Source: Lachnospiraceae bacterium JLR.KK002 (GTDB taxonomy: Bacteria > Bacillota > Clostridia > Lachnospirales > Lachnospiraceae). Taken from it: DNA of 64,000 nt. How positions within the stretch are numbered: the stretch's first letter is position 1; every line of letters begins with the position of its first letter. The stretch is from contig JAYMNP010000001.1 of the NCBI GenBank assembly GCA_036941025.1, positions 1,813,501 to 1,877,500 on the forward strand, read 5' to 3'. Of this stretch, positions 1-8,268 are shown in pieces. Made by a program: the position numbers and the translations under genes. The notes below the pieces were generated by a model that was not told the origin of the DNA, ran no database searches, and was given only the letters and a program-made list of their open reading frames with translations.

Positions 1-598
1 CGGAATATCTCTGCTTGCTGGTATGGGACAGAGAAAAATCGCCCCCCAGTATTCCGATTCTTTTATGCCCCTGCCCGATGAGATGATCTATGGCATATTC
101 CCCTGCCGCTTCATCATCTGTGGACACACTGGATAAATTATCAAATCCCAGATCCGCCCCCTGATTGGTAACCAGGACACATGGAACATTTATTTTCTGA
201 AATGACTGCTCAAAGAATCTGGGATTGCCTCCCAGAAACAACATACCCCGCGGCTTGTGTTCCCGGCAGACAATCGCAGCCTCTTCCACTTCGTTATCAT
301 TTTCATCAATATAATTGATGCTCACCGTATATCTGGTGGCCTCCACTCTTTTCTGTATGGCCTCCACAATACTGGCAAAAAGCATGTTGGAAGTACCTTT
401 TACCAGCACTGCAATGGCCTTGCTGCTGTTTTGTTTCAGATGTCTGGCATTGTTATTGGGCACAAAATGACGCGCTGCCACGATTTCCGTAATTCTTTTT
501 TTAGCTTCCGGACTCACATCCCTGCGGTTGTTCAGCACTCTGGACACGGTACTTACCGAATATCCGGATTCTCTTGCAATATCTTTTATGGTCAACAT
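1..598 (-). CDS. LacI-family transcriptional regulator (3' end outside window)
   Basis: About 199 N-terminal residues are visible; the C-terminus lies beyond the left edge. The protein opens with a LacI-type helix-turn-helix (MLTIKDIARESGYSVSTVSR, residues 1-20) and continues into the periplasmic-binding-like ligand domain. The ATG at 596-598 follows an AAGGTGGG ribosome binding site. It is the last visible gene of a minus-strand operon of sugar ABC transporter genes, 24 bp after the second permease, so it is probably the local regulator of that importer (inference). The sugar is not evident from sequence. Confidence 0.9.
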   Translation of the reverse strand, partial: MLTIKDIARESGYSVSTVSRVLNNRRDVSPEAKKRITEIVAARHFVPNNNARHLKQNSSKAIAVLVKGTSNMLFASIVEAIQKRVEATRYTVSINYIDENDNEVEEAAIVCREHKPRGMLFLGGNPRFFEQSFQKINVPCVLVTNQGADLGFDNLSSVSTDDEAAGEYAIDHLIGQGHKRIGILGGDFSLSHTSKQRYS

Positions 599-622
599 AT
601 CATTTCCCACCTTATCTTAAAT

Positions 623-1462
623 CTAGCCTTTTACCGCACCTGCCACAACACCCTCGATAATGTGTTTCTGACATGCCATGTAAAATACGATAATCGGGAT
701 AATCGCCAGCACCAGCATTGCCATCATGGCGCCCATATCCACAGAACCATATCCACCCTTCAGGTACTGAATGGCAATGGGAATGGTCTTCCAGCGTTTG
801 ATGTCCAGTACCAGATACGGGAGCAGATAGTCATTCCAGATCCACATTGCCTGAAGAATTGCCACGGTGATACAGGTGGGTTTTAAAATCGGAAATACAA
901 TCTGGAAAAATGTCTGAACGGGGGTACAGCCGTCAATCATGGCTGCTTCCTCAATTTCCAGCGGAATACTACGTACAAATCCGCAGAACATAAACACCGC
1001 CAGACCGGCTCCAAATCCCAGATATACTAATATAATACCAACCGGGCTGGATAAATGCAACATATTTGCTAATTTTGATAACGTAAACATTACCATCTGG
1101 AACGGTACAATCATGGAAAACAGACATAAATAGTACATTCCGGAAGAAAATTTAGATTTTACCCTGGATATGTACCATGCGCACATGGAAGTACATAAAA
1201 TAATAACCGCTACGGAAAATACGGTGATAAACAGGGAATTTTTAAATGCGTCAAAGAAATGGATTTTCTCCATACCATTGACATAATTATCCCATTTTAC
1301 AAACATTTTGTCTGTGGGAATCGCAAAGGGCTTCCGGCTGATATATACTTTCTTTTTAAAAGAGTTAATCAGCACCAGCACAATCGGAAATACCCATGCA
1401 ACAGAAAGTAAACTGAAAAATATGGTATAAATCCATCCGTGTTTTGCTTTTCTTACACCCAT
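623..1462 (-). CDS. Carbohydrate ABC transporter permease, MalG type
   Basis: A 279-residue inner-membrane permease with about six hydrophobic segments and the EAA loop typical of binding-protein-dependent permeases (EIEEAAMIDGCTPVQTF, about residues 173-189), which contacts the ATPase. It resembles the MalG/UgpE partner of CUT1 sugar importers. Its start overlaps the stop of the MalF-type gene by one base, implying translational coupling. No ATPase gene is present nearby; CUT1 systems of Firmicutes often use a shared MsmX-type ATPase encoded elsewhere (family knowledge). Confidence 0.93.
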   Translation of the reverse strand: MGVRKAKHGWIYTIFFSLLSVAWVFPIVLVLINSFKKKVYISRKPFAIPTDKMFVKWDNYVNGMEKIHFFDAFKNSLFITVFSVAVIILCTSMCAWYISRVKSKFSSGMYYLCLFSMIVPFQMVMFTLSKLANMLHLSSPVGIILVYLGFGAGLAVFMFCGFVRSIPLEIEEAAMIDGCTPVQTFFQIVFPILKPTCITVAILQAMWIWNDYLLPYLVLDIKRWKTIPIAIQYLKGGYGSVDMGAMMAMLVLAIIPIIVFYMACQKHIIEGVVAGAVKG

Positions 1463-2304
1463 TACTGCTGCACCTCCTTACGTCTTGTAAGATAGTTCTG
1501 TCCAACGGCAATCAATGCTACCAGAATAAAGAATATTACTGCTTTTGCCTGGCCCACGCCTTCAAATCCTGACCGGCCGTAGAAGGTGTTGAAAATATTC
1601 AGCGCCAGCAGTTCTGACATATTGGAAGGTTCTCCGTTGGTCAGCGCCAGGTTCTGGTCAAAGAGCTTAAATCCGTTGGTCAGTGTTAAAAAGGTACAGA
1701 TGGTAATGGAAGGCATTACCATTGGAATGGTTACGTTCTTTAAAATCTGAGCATTGGTGGCACCGTCAATTTTTGCTGCTTCAATCAGTTCTCCCGGAAT
1801 ATTCTGGATACCGGAAATATAGATAATCATCATATAACCAATCTGCTGCCAGCACATCAGAATAACCAGACCCCAGAATCCATAGGCTGAATTATAAGTC
1901 AGGGTTTTCTGGAAATGTGCCAGAATACCGTTTAACAATAACTGCCAGATATATCCAAGAACGATACCGCCAATCAGGTTCGGCATGAAAAATACGGTTC
2001 GGAAAATATTTGTTCCCTTAATTCCCTTTGTTAAAAGCATCGCAATTGCAAATGCCAGTACGTTAATCAATAACACGGACACAATTGTAAATGCGGCAGT
2101 GTACCAGAGTGCGTGCCCAAATGTTTTGTCTGTAAATATTTTAAAATAATTACTGATACCTACAAATTTTGCATCGGTAACTGTCGTAAACTTACAAAAT
2201 GATAAATAGATACCCATAAGAAAAGGAACTATGAATCCAATTGTAAATGCTACCAGAGTCGGCAGTGCAAAAACAGGAAAATATTTTTTAAGTGATTTTT
2301 GCAT
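1462..2304 (-). CDS. Carbohydrate ABC transporter permease, MalF/UgpA type
   Basis: A 280-residue permease with an N-terminal membrane anchor and a core of about six transmembrane segments. Its EAA loop (ELIEAAKIDGATNAQIL) lies around residues 175-195. It forms the heterodimeric channel with the MalG-type permease immediately downstream. It follows the binding protein gene by 82 bp, a gap that contains a strong GC-rich hairpin. CUT1 family assignment is firm; the substrate is unknown. Confidence 0.93.
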   Translation of the reverse strand: MQKSLKKYFPVFALPTLVAFTIGFIVPFLMGIYLSFCKFTTVTDAKFVGISNYFKIFTDKTFGHALWYTAAFTIVSVLLINVLAFAIAMLLTKGIKGTNIFRTVFFMPNLIGGIVLGYIWQLLLNGILAHFQKTLTYNSAYGFWGLVILMCWQQIGYMMIIYISGIQNIPGELIEAAKIDGATNAQILKNVTIPMVMPSITICTFLTLTNGFKLFDQNLALTNGEPSNMSELLALNIFNTFYGRSGFEGVGQAKAVIFFILVALIAVGQNYLTRRKEVQQ

Positions 2305-2329
2305 AAATTACCTCCCATGTTCTGAAAAT

Positions 2330-2351
2330 GGGGGTGGCGCCTACCACCCCC
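2330..2351 (-). terminator. GC-rich hairpin between binding protein and permeases
   Basis: A perfect stem GGGGGTGG/CCACCCCC with a six-base loop, followed on the minus strand by ATTTTC. The short T-run suggests partial termination or 3'-end protection rather than a full stop, so the binding protein mRNA could exceed the permease mRNA. That function is inferred. Confidence 0.6.
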
Positions 2352-2386
2352 GTATTTCTTTTTCTGATATGTTTTGCAGTGAAATC

Positions 2387-3796
2387 TTATTCGCTTACTG
2401 CCTGGACTTCTGCTGCCCATCCGTCAACAAACGCTGTCTTTACTGCATCCCATTCGCCGGTGCCCTGTGCATACTCAAGTAATGCGCTTCCTACACCGTT
2501 TTTCCAGTTTTCAGAAGGCATTGTGGTAAAGCACCATGCAACGGTTGCGTGTCCTGCGTCGATATCTTCCTGAGAAGCTGCTACCAGCGGATTTGCCGGC
2601 TGATATTCATCGGTAAAGGTGGAGAACGGAGTTACGAATCCCATTTCATCGCGGAAGGAAGTACGTCCTTCATCAGATGTGATAACCCATTCTACAAATG
2701 CCAGTGTTGCGTCGATGTCTTCCTGAGAAGCGTTTTTATTTACACACCAGTAGTTCTCAGAACCGGTGCAGAGCCCCTGATTTTCTTCTCCCTCTACGCC
2801 GATGTAGATTGGAAGCATACCAAGGTCTTCGTCTGCTACTTCGTTGTCTTTGATATCGTTGTAAGCCCATGTACCATTCTGATAGAATACTGCTTCACCC
2901 ATTGCAAATTCTGCTGCTGCATCTTCACCGGTCATGCTGGATAACATGGTAGGCTCTACGGTAGAGTCTGTGATGTACAGATCCCACATATTTTTGTAGT
3001 TGTCAAGATAGGTTCCTTTGATTGCGTCGGTAGTTTCAATACCGTCTGCCTGATATTCATAATAAATCGGAAGGTTGGCCAGATGAGTCTTGAATCTCCA
3101 GTCAGAGGAGGAATCCATACCTGCGGAAGTAAATGCACCGTTGATTCCCAAATCGTCTTTCTTTGCCTGCATATCATCTGCTACTTCTTTTAATTTTGCA
3201 AAACTGTTGATTTCGGAAGCGTCTTTGATTTTTGCTCCGTCCAGTGCGCAGTAATCAGCCAGCAGCTTCTTGTTGTAAATCAGTCCGTATGTTTCAATAA
3301 CATATGCAATACCCTGTACTTCGCCGGAATCAGCAATCAGTGCGAAATCATCGCTCTTTAAGTTCTTGTACAGTGCGCTTTCTTTTAAGTCATAGCAGTA
3401 ATCTGCCCAGGAAGCAAGTCCTACCGGTCCGTTTACCTGGAACAGTGTGGGTGCTTCTTCTTTTGCCATCTCAGATTTCAGTGTGGACTCATATGTTCCG
3501 GAAGTTGCTGTCTCTACCGTTACAGGAACACCTGTCTGCTCGGTATAAGTCTCTGCCAGAGCTTTCCACTGATCTGCCTGTTCCGGCTTGAAGTTCAGAT
3601 AATACACAGCGCCGTCCCCGCTGGCTGCCTGGCTGTCATCCTTGCTTTCTTCCTGACTGTCGTCTGTACTCTCTTCTGTGGTGCTTCCGCTGTTGTCAGC
3701 AGCATCGTTTTTGTTTCCGTTGTTGCTTCCGCAGCCGGCTGCCATAGTTGCTGCCATAGCTGCCACCAGCATCAATGATACTAATTTCTTTTTCAT
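2387..3796 (-). CDS. Extracellular sugar-binding lipoprotein
   Basis: A 469-residue solute-binding protein of the bacterial extracellular family 1 type. The signal peptide ends in a lipobox, MAAGC, with the lipidated cysteine at residue 22. A Ser/Glu/Asp-rich linker (about residues 24-60) follows, then the ligand-binding domain. It would capture a carbohydrate outside the membrane and hand it to the two downstream permeases. The ATG follows an AGGAGG site. First gene of the importer operon. The exact ligand cannot be inferred. Confidence 0.93.
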   Translation of the reverse strand: MKKKLVSLMLVAAMAATMAAGCGSNNGNKNDAADNSGSTTEESTDDSQEESKDDSQAASGDGAVYYLNFKPEQADQWKALAETYTEQTGVPVTVETATSGTYESTLKSEMAKEEAPTLFQVNGPVGLASWADYCYDLKESALYKNLKSDDFALIADSGEVQGIAYVIETYGLIYNKKLLADYCALDGAKIKDASEINSFAKLKEVADDMQAKKDDLGINGAFTSAGMDSSSDWRFKTHLANLPIYYEYQADGIETTDAIKGTYLDNYKNMWDLYITDSTVEPTMLSSMTGEDAAAEFAMGEAVFYQNGTWAYNDIKDNEVADEDLGMLPIYIGVEGEENQGLCTGSENYWCVNKNASQEDIDATLAFVEWVITSDEGRTSFRDEMGFVTPFSTFTDEYQPANPLVAASQEDIDAGHATVAWCFTTMPSENWKNGVGSALLEYAQGTGEWDAVKTAFVDGWAAEVQAVSE

Positions 3797-3875
3797 TTTA
3801 CATCCTCCTGTTGATTTGTGTTTTTTCTGAAAACCTTACTGAAATCTTTGCCGGTAACCTTTCCGGTAACTTTCC

Positions 3876-3930
3876 CGGTAACGTTTTCATCTGATATGGC
3901 AAGTATAACTCCATTCTCAAAAAAATGCAA
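3876..3930 (-). promoter_or_regulatory. Promoter and cre/LacI-like operator of the sugar importer
   Basis: On the minus strand TTGCAT (3925-3930) and TATACT (3902-3907) are 17 bp apart. Just past the expected start site lies TGAAAACGTTACCG (3876-3889), close to a catabolite-responsive or LacI-family operator. It borders three direct copies of a CCGGTAAC unit (3851-3882 on the plus strand). The position suggests repression by the local LacI protein or CcpA (inference). Confidence 0.5.
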
Positions 3931-4083
3931 TATCATTTTTCACTTTTGTTGTTACTTTGTAGATTATACACAGTTTTGCATGTTGGTTTTTGTAGGATTT
4001 TAACAACAGAAAATCAAAGATTTGAAAAAATGAGGTACAGAGCGCACTTTCATGCTTTAGCGTGACATGGTATTTTCTGAAAA

Positions 4084-4220
4084 AAGAATGCGTTCAGCGC
4101 ATTCTCCGCGCGCGAGCGGATTGCGCAGCAATAAACTTCCTCTCCGCGAGCTGCGCATAATTGTTTTGTCTTACAGGAAATACTTTCATGCTTCAGTGTG
4201 ACATGGTATTTCCTGTAAGA
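4084..4220 (-). repeat. Terminator-linked structured repeat, copy A
   Basis: Best complete copy of a dispersed intergenic element. Read on the minus strand: a 15-bp perfect stem (4206-4220 with 4169-4183) around a loop with an inner stem; a GCGCAGC segment; small hairpins TTGC-tgc-GCAA and CCGC-n6-GCGG; finally GAATGCG-n5-CGCATTC followed by TTTTTT. It begins right after the T-run of the terminator at 4222-4257. The interval 3797-4276 otherwise holds only the importer promoter. Confidence 0.75.
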
Positions 4221-4221
4221 T

Positions 4222-4257
4222 AAAAAAGAACTGGCCTGCCGCAGCATTACCAGCTCT
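4222..4257 (-). terminator. Terminator of the ECF sigma cassette
   Basis: Minus-strand stem AGAGCTGG/CCAGTTCT followed by TTTTTTA, about 20 nt after the last gene of the cassette. Repeat copy A starts immediately afterwards. Confidence 0.7.
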
Positions 4258-4276
4258 CTTTTTCGCGAATATTTTA

Positions 4277-4591
4277 TCAGTAGTAAACCACTCCGTACTG
4301 TGCATAAAAGTTCATACAGTATTCCAGAATCCCCATACCTGCTGCAAAGCAGGCCAGAAGAAACACCAGGAAAATGGCCCCTTTATCGTATCTGAGTATT
4401 TCTTCCTGCCCCTCTCCTTTCTTCATATTGGAGGCGAGCAGTTCTCCGCCCAGTGCAATGAGTATCAGAGGCCACAGCTTCATGATAATTTCCAGAGACA
4501 GGGGCGGATAAAACATATGCACCATAAACAAAATTCCAAAAAGTATCATCAGGATTCCACATGTAATGCTTCCAACTCTTCTGGTTCTCAT
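4277..4591 (-). CDS. Small membrane protein of the sigma cassette
   Basis: A 104-residue protein with about three hydrophobic segments (residues 8-27, 36-52 and 72-92) and a short charged loop. It resembles the small LiaF/DUF5668-like transmembrane modules seen in envelope-stress operons, but that similarity is only by eye. The start ATG overlaps the upstream stop by 4 bp (ATGA). Likely part of envelope sensing or homeostasis together with the sigma factor; function not established. Confidence 0.75.
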   Translation of the reverse strand: MRTRRVGSITCGILMILFGILFMVHMFYPPLSLEIIMKLWPLILIALGGELLASNMKKGEGQEEILRYDKGAIFLVFLLACFAAGMGILEYCMNFYAQYGVVYY

Positions 4592-5124
4592 TTCATCAGC
4601 TCCTCCTGCTTCCCGTCTTTTTCCTCCAGTTCTCTTTTCTTACCCCGAATCAGGTAAAGTCCGCCCAGTATCAGCAATATGCTTACGCATACTCTGGGAA
4701 CGCTGTCCATAATATTCCAGTAAATTTCACCTGGAATCAGCCACCGCAGATAATCCATCATATAGTCCCACAGCATGGCCGCTCCAATGATAATCAGCAC
4801 TGCAGCCAGAATATTGTTCCGTTTTCTGTCCCATTTTTCCAGCGGAAGCATCCGCTCCAGATGAAACAGATAATCGTCTTCCAGTGCATAAAATTCTTCA
4901 TCTGACATTCCCCGGATATTGTGCACATTAAAAAAGCTGTAGCACCACAGAATCGGCAGTATGAAAAGTACCGGCCCAATGCTTAAAAATGCCGCCAGGA
5001 AAATCAGTATCCAGAACACTGCCATAATACTGGCCCCCTGTTTCATAAATCCCATGTACATTTCACCCGCCCCTGGTATCAGGGAAAAGCAAAAGGCTAA
5101 AAATCCGTTTTTCTTCTTTGTCAT
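4588..5124 (-). CDS. Membrane protein with TM2-like N-terminus
   Basis: 178 residues. The N-terminal part (GFLAFCFSLIPGAGEMYMGF) looks like a TM2-type helical pair, followed by a cytosolic stretch and two more hydrophobic segments (about residues 103-122 and 135-160), ending in a Lys/Glu-rich tail. It overlaps both neighbours by 4 bp, so it is translationally coupled to the anti-sigma gene upstream. Role unknown; probably a membrane component of the same stress response. Confidence 0.75.
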   Translation of the reverse strand: MTKKKNGFLAFCFSLIPGAGEMYMGFMKQGASIMAVFWILIFLAAFLSIGPVLFILPILWCYSFFNVHNIRGMSDEEFYALEDDYLFHLERMLPLEKWDRKRNNILAAVLIIIGAAMLWDYMMDYLRWLIPGEIYWNIMDSVPRVCVSILLILGGLYLIRGKKRELEEKDGKQEELMK

Positions 5125-5783
5125 CTTGTTACCTCCTGATTTCTTTCATTTTCAGAACCATCCATTTCTATACGGAATAATCCGCTGCTGATATCATTTA
5201 GCAGCCCGGTGATTTCTTTACTGTGGCGCCTCAGTTTGCCCACAACGCCTTCTTCTCTCTCCCGGCTCTCCTGTGTCTGTTCCGTCCGGTGATTTTCCAA
5301 TACATTCGGCTCCAAATTCTGTACATTGGCCGTTATCGTCAGCAGAAAGATAGAAGCGGCCACCGCCAGCCCCACTTTCAGACTGTAAATCATAAGCTGT
5401 ACCTGTCTGGAAGTCTCTTTCAGCTTTACAGACGCCTGCACGTCAAGCTGCCGGGTTCTGTTTAAAATCTCTTCTTTTAAATACCGGGGCGGCTCTTCCT
5501 GCATACTCTGTGCAAATTTCCTGCATTCTTCCGGCTTCCCGTCTGAAATCAGCTCCGAATCCTCATATTCCGGGAACCCTTCTTCCATCCAGCTTCCAAA
5601 CCGCTCCGCACAGAAGGTACAGGCACCGATATGGGTGAAAAAATCTGTTTCTTCCGGCTCTTTCAGTTTTCCCTCCTGCCAGTCGCAGAACAGGTCCCTG
5701 GAAATATGCACTGTTGCAGGTGTATGCGATGTCCGTTCCGTCCCTTCGGTATAAGTTCCTTCTTCCGTATGGTTTCTCGTCAT
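5121..5783 (-). CDS. Putative zinc-finger anti-sigma factor
   Basis: 220 residues. An N-terminal cytosolic region carries HIGACTFC, the HxxxCxxC signature of zinc-finger anti-sigma domains (about residue 46). A Gln/Glu-rich stretch and one membrane segment (about residues 130-155) precede an extracytoplasmic tail. It should bind and hold the ECF sigma factor encoded immediately upstream, with which it overlaps by 4 bp. Pairing and domain order fit a membrane anti-sigma factor; the inducing signal is unknown. Confidence 0.85.
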   Translation of the reverse strand: MTRNHTEEGTYTEGTERTSHTPATVHISRDLFCDWQEGKLKEPEETDFFTHIGACTFCAERFGSWMEEGFPEYEDSELISDGKPEECRKFAQSMQEEPPRYLKEEILNRTRQLDVQASVKLKETSRQVQLMIYSLKVGLAVAASIFLLTITANVQNLEPNVLENHRTEQTQESREREEGVVGKLRRHSKEITGLLNDISSGLFRIEMDGSENERNQEVTR

Positions 5784-6316
5784 CCGGCAGCCCTCCCTTC
5801 CATTATTTTGCGAATCATGGCTTTTGCCCGGTAAATCTGCGTCTGGACCGTTTTGATTCCTTTCTCTGACTCTTCCGCAATTTCCCTGGCTGTTTTCTCC
5901 CGGTAAAAATGTTCCGTGGCAATTTCCTTATAGGGACTTTTCAGGCTCTGACAGACAGTGTAAACATATTCTTTTGATTCCCGCCTTAAATAAGCCTCCT
6001 CCGGACTTTCCCCGTCGTCTTTCAGTTCTTCAAAATACGTATCTTCTTTCGGCTCGCTGCGCCTTTTTGCGCTTTTTAAAAAATCAAGCCCTTTGTTGGT
6101 TGCAATCTTGCATATCCAGGCCTTTTCATAATCTTTCTGAAAGGTGGCAAGATTTTTATAAACAGATAAAAAAGTTTCCTGTGTCAGATCTTCCGCGTCA
6201 AACTGGTTGCCCGTCATCTTAAAGCAGATGGAATACACCAGTCTTTCGTATGTATCCAGCAGGTAACCAAAATATTCTTCTTTACCGATTCTATCCGCCT
6301 CCTTTCGTTTCTTCAC
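5780..6316 (-). CDS. ECF RNA polymerase sigma factor
   Basis: 178 residues with sigma-70 region 2 (DAEDLTQETFLSVYK, about residues 40-54) and region 4 (KTAREIAEESEKGIKTVQTQIYRAKAMI split across about residues 138-168). It lacks regions 1 and 3, as expected for group 4 sigma factors. The predicted start is GTG at 6314-6316; a strong AAAGGAGG lies just inside the reading frame, so the true start is uncertain. First gene of a four-gene cassette with 4-bp overlaps at every junction. Confidence 0.93.
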   Translation of the reverse strand: MKKRKEADRIGKEEYFGYLLDTYERLVYSICFKMTGNQFDAEDLTQETFLSVYKNLATFQKDYEKAWICKIATNKGLDFLKSAKRRSEPKEDTYFEELKDDGESPEEAYLRRESKEYVYTVCQSLKSPYKEIATEHFYREKTAREIAEESEKGIKTVQTQIYRAKAMIRKIMEGRAAG

Positions 6317-6332
6317 TACCTGTCATTTATCT

Positions 6333-6361
6333 ATAACGAAGGCGCCGGGTATATGACTTCA
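6333..6361 (-). promoter_or_regulatory. Possible autoregulated ECF promoter
   Basis: TGAAGT (6356-6361) and CGTTAT (6333-6338) are separated by 17 bp on the minus strand directly upstream of the sigma gene. The pair resembles ECF promoters (TGAAAC and CGT motifs). Autoregulation is inferred. Confidence 0.4.
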
Positions 6362-6400
6362 ATATTTTTAAATACTTTTAAATATTTTTAAACAAAAAAA

Positions 6401-6520
6401 AGAATGCACATAACGCATTCTCTGTGCGCCAGCGGATTGCGGAGCAATACATTTCATCTCCGCGAGCTGCGCATATTTTTTCTTCTGCAGGAACGGACTT
6501 TCATGCTTTCGCATGACAGG
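6401..6520 (-). repeat. Terminator-linked structured repeat, copy B
   Basis: Same orientation as copy A, downstream of sdaAA. The core TTGC-tcc-GCAA hairpin and the final GAATGC/GCATTC hairpin with a run of eight T are kept. The CCGC/GCGG hairpin is degraded and the first long stem is only partly recognisable. The T-rich end may serve as the sdaAA terminator. Confidence 0.65.
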
Positions 6521-6529
6521 TCTTTGCTG

Positions 6530-7423
6530 TTACTGCCTGTTTCTGTCTCTTTCCGGCTTCACCAGTTCTTCCATCACTTTCAGTCCCGTGGGCGTGGCCG
6601 CAAGGCCCCCTTCTCCTGTTTCTTTCAGGGAACAGGGCAGAGCCATCCCTATGGTGCGCATGGCGTCGATTACTTCGTCCGGCGGTATCCGGCTGGTAAT
6701 CCCGGCCATGGCCATATCCGCGCTGGTAACAGCGTTTACGGCTCCAATCACATTCCGCTTCACGCAGGGCACTTCCACCAGCCCTGCCACCGGGTCGCAG
6801 ACCAGGCCAAGGAGATTTTTCAGCGCTATAGCGGCGGCATGGATAATTTCCTGTTCCCCGCCGCCCATCAGGTACGCAAGGCCTCCGGCGGCCATGGCGC
6901 TGGCGCTTCCGATTTCTGCCTGGCAGCCTCCCGTGGCTCCTGCAATAAACGCCCGCTCCGCAATGACGGTTCCAATGCCTGCGGCAGTGAACATGGCCTC
7001 CGTCATCTTTTCACCGGATACGCCAAAACAGTCCTGATACGTGAGAAAAACTGCCGGCATCACCCCGCAGGAGCCTGCGGTGGGCGCCGCCACAATCCGC
7101 TTCATACAGGCGTTAGATTCTCCCATTTTCAGTGCCCGTATCATGACCTGGCTCATAAAGCTGCCGGAAATGGTATTCCCGGCCTTTAAGGCTTCCTCCA
7201 GTTTCTGCCCGTCCGTTCCCACCAGGCCGCTGGCAGATTTCAGTGTTCCGTCGTAAGATTCATCCGCCCTGCCCATGGTATCATACATATGCCGCATGGC
7301 AGAGAAAGTTTCTTCCTCTGATACCATGCGTTCTGACATATCATCTTCCATCACAATACGGAAAAAGGGCTTTTTCTGTTCTGCGGCGGCAGTTATAATT
7401 TCATTCAGCGAGTGAAAACTCAT
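6530..7423 (-). CDS. sdaAA: L-serine dehydratase, iron-sulfur type, alpha subunit
   Basis: 297 residues, normal for the alpha subunit of the [4Fe-4S]-dependent enzyme that converts serine to pyruvate and ammonia. Visible features are the cysteine-containing AAPTAGSCGVMP segment, GGCQAEIGSASAMAAGG and CDPVAGLVEVPC, which match cluster and active-site regions of the family. The ATG at 7421-7423 was preferred to one three codons upstream because it starts the conserved part (MSFHSLNEI). It follows the beta subunit gene with a hairpin between them. Confidence 0.95.
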   Translation of the reverse strand: MSFHSLNEIITAAAEQKKPFFRIVMEDDMSERMVSEEETFSAMRHMYDTMGRADESYDGTLKSASGLVGTDGQKLEEALKAGNTISGSFMSQVMIRALKMGESNACMKRIVAAPTAGSCGVMPAVFLTYQDCFGVSGEKMTEAMFTAAGIGTVIAERAFIAGATGGCQAEIGSASAMAAGGLAYLMGGGEQEIIHAAAIALKNLLGLVCDPVAGLVEVPCVKRNVIGAVNAVTSADMAMAGITSRIPPDEVIDAMRTIGMALPCSLKETGEGGLAATPTGLKVMEELVKPERDRNRQ

Positions 7424-7438
7424 GATTTGCACCAGGTC

Positions 7439-7468
7439 TCAGGCGAAAATACCTGCATTTTCGTCTGA
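7439..7468 (-). other. Hairpin between sdaAB and sdaAA
   Basis: A 12-bp stem, TCAGGCGAAAAT with ATTTTCGTCTGA, around a six-base loop, ending about 15 nt upstream of the sdaAA start. No T-run follows. It could tune translation or mRNA processing between the subunits (inference). Confidence 0.5.
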
Positions 7469-7529
7469 GGCGCAAACGCAAAGGGTGAAAGATGTGTGTT
7501 TGCATTTTACCCTTTCTTCTGTTTTTCTT

Positions 7530-8228
7530 TCACCCTTTTTCTTCTTTTTCTTCCTGTTCTTCCTTTTCTTCTTCCAGGCTCAGATAGGTAACCTTGTGGA
7601 TTCCCTCTAATTTTTCCAGCCACTTTATGGATTCCCTGGGAACTTCCTTATCACATTCCAGCACCAGCACCGCATTTCCGCCCCGCTTGTCCCGGTATAG
7701 CTGCATGGTTGCAATATTGACGGATTTATGGGCCAGCATGGAAGTAACTTCCGCCACATGTCCCGGCTCATCCTGATTCCGTACAATCAGCGTGGGATAG
7801 TCTCCGCAGAAGTTAGCTTCCACTCCGTCAATCTCACAGACTTTAATCCTTCCGCCGCCCAGGGATGAAGCCACGACTTCCAGATACCGTCCTTTTGTTC
7901 CGGTCAGCTTCATCAAAACGGAATTGGGATGGGCGTCCCGCAGTTCAATTCCCCGGAAGGAATATGCAAGCCCCATTCTGTCCGCCCAGGCGAAACTGTC
8001 CGGTATTCGTTCGTCGTCCGTACTCATTTTCAATAATCCTGCTATCAGTGCACGGTCCGTTCCATGGCCTTTCCCCGTCGCAAGGAAAGAACCGTGCAGG
8101 CAGATTTCCGCTTTTGCCACCGGCTCGTTCAGCAGCCGCCGGCCAATATGGCCGATGCGCACCGCTCCCGCTGTGTGGGAACTGGACGGCCCTACCATCA
8201 CAGGCCCCACAATATCAAATAAATTCAT
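7530..8228 (-). CDS. sdaAB: L-serine dehydratase, iron-sulfur type, beta subunit
   Basis: 232 residues. The N-terminal part carries VGPSSSHTAGA, the serine dehydratase beta signature, and the C-terminal part (about residues 150-222) is an ACT regulatory domain (DEPGHVAEVTSMLAHKSVN). An AGGAG site precedes the ATG. The last 14 residues form an unusual Glu/Lys-rich tail from GAA/GAG-rich codons, beyond the normal family end. It heads the sda pair and follows fprA. Confidence 0.95.
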   Translation of the reverse strand: MNLFDIVGPVMVGPSSSHTAGAVRIGHIGRRLLNEPVAKAEICLHGSFLATGKGHGTDRALIAGLLKMSTDDERIPDSFAWADRMGLAYSFRGIELRDAHPNSVLMKLTGTKGRYLEVVASSLGGGRIKVCEIDGVEANFCGDYPTLIVRNQDEPGHVAEVTSMLAHKSVNIATMQLYRDKRGGNAVLVLECDKEVPRESIKWLEKLEGIHKVTYLSLEEEKEEQEEKEEKG

Positions 8229-8268
8229 AATTTCTCCTGTTCCCGCTCCCGCAGCCTGCAGCAGAATA

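Noticed and set aside
4169..4220. First long stem of the repeat as an intrinsic terminator
   Set aside because: On the minus strand it is preceded, not followed, by a T-run, and the sequence after it is A-rich; the true terminator is the preceding hairpin.
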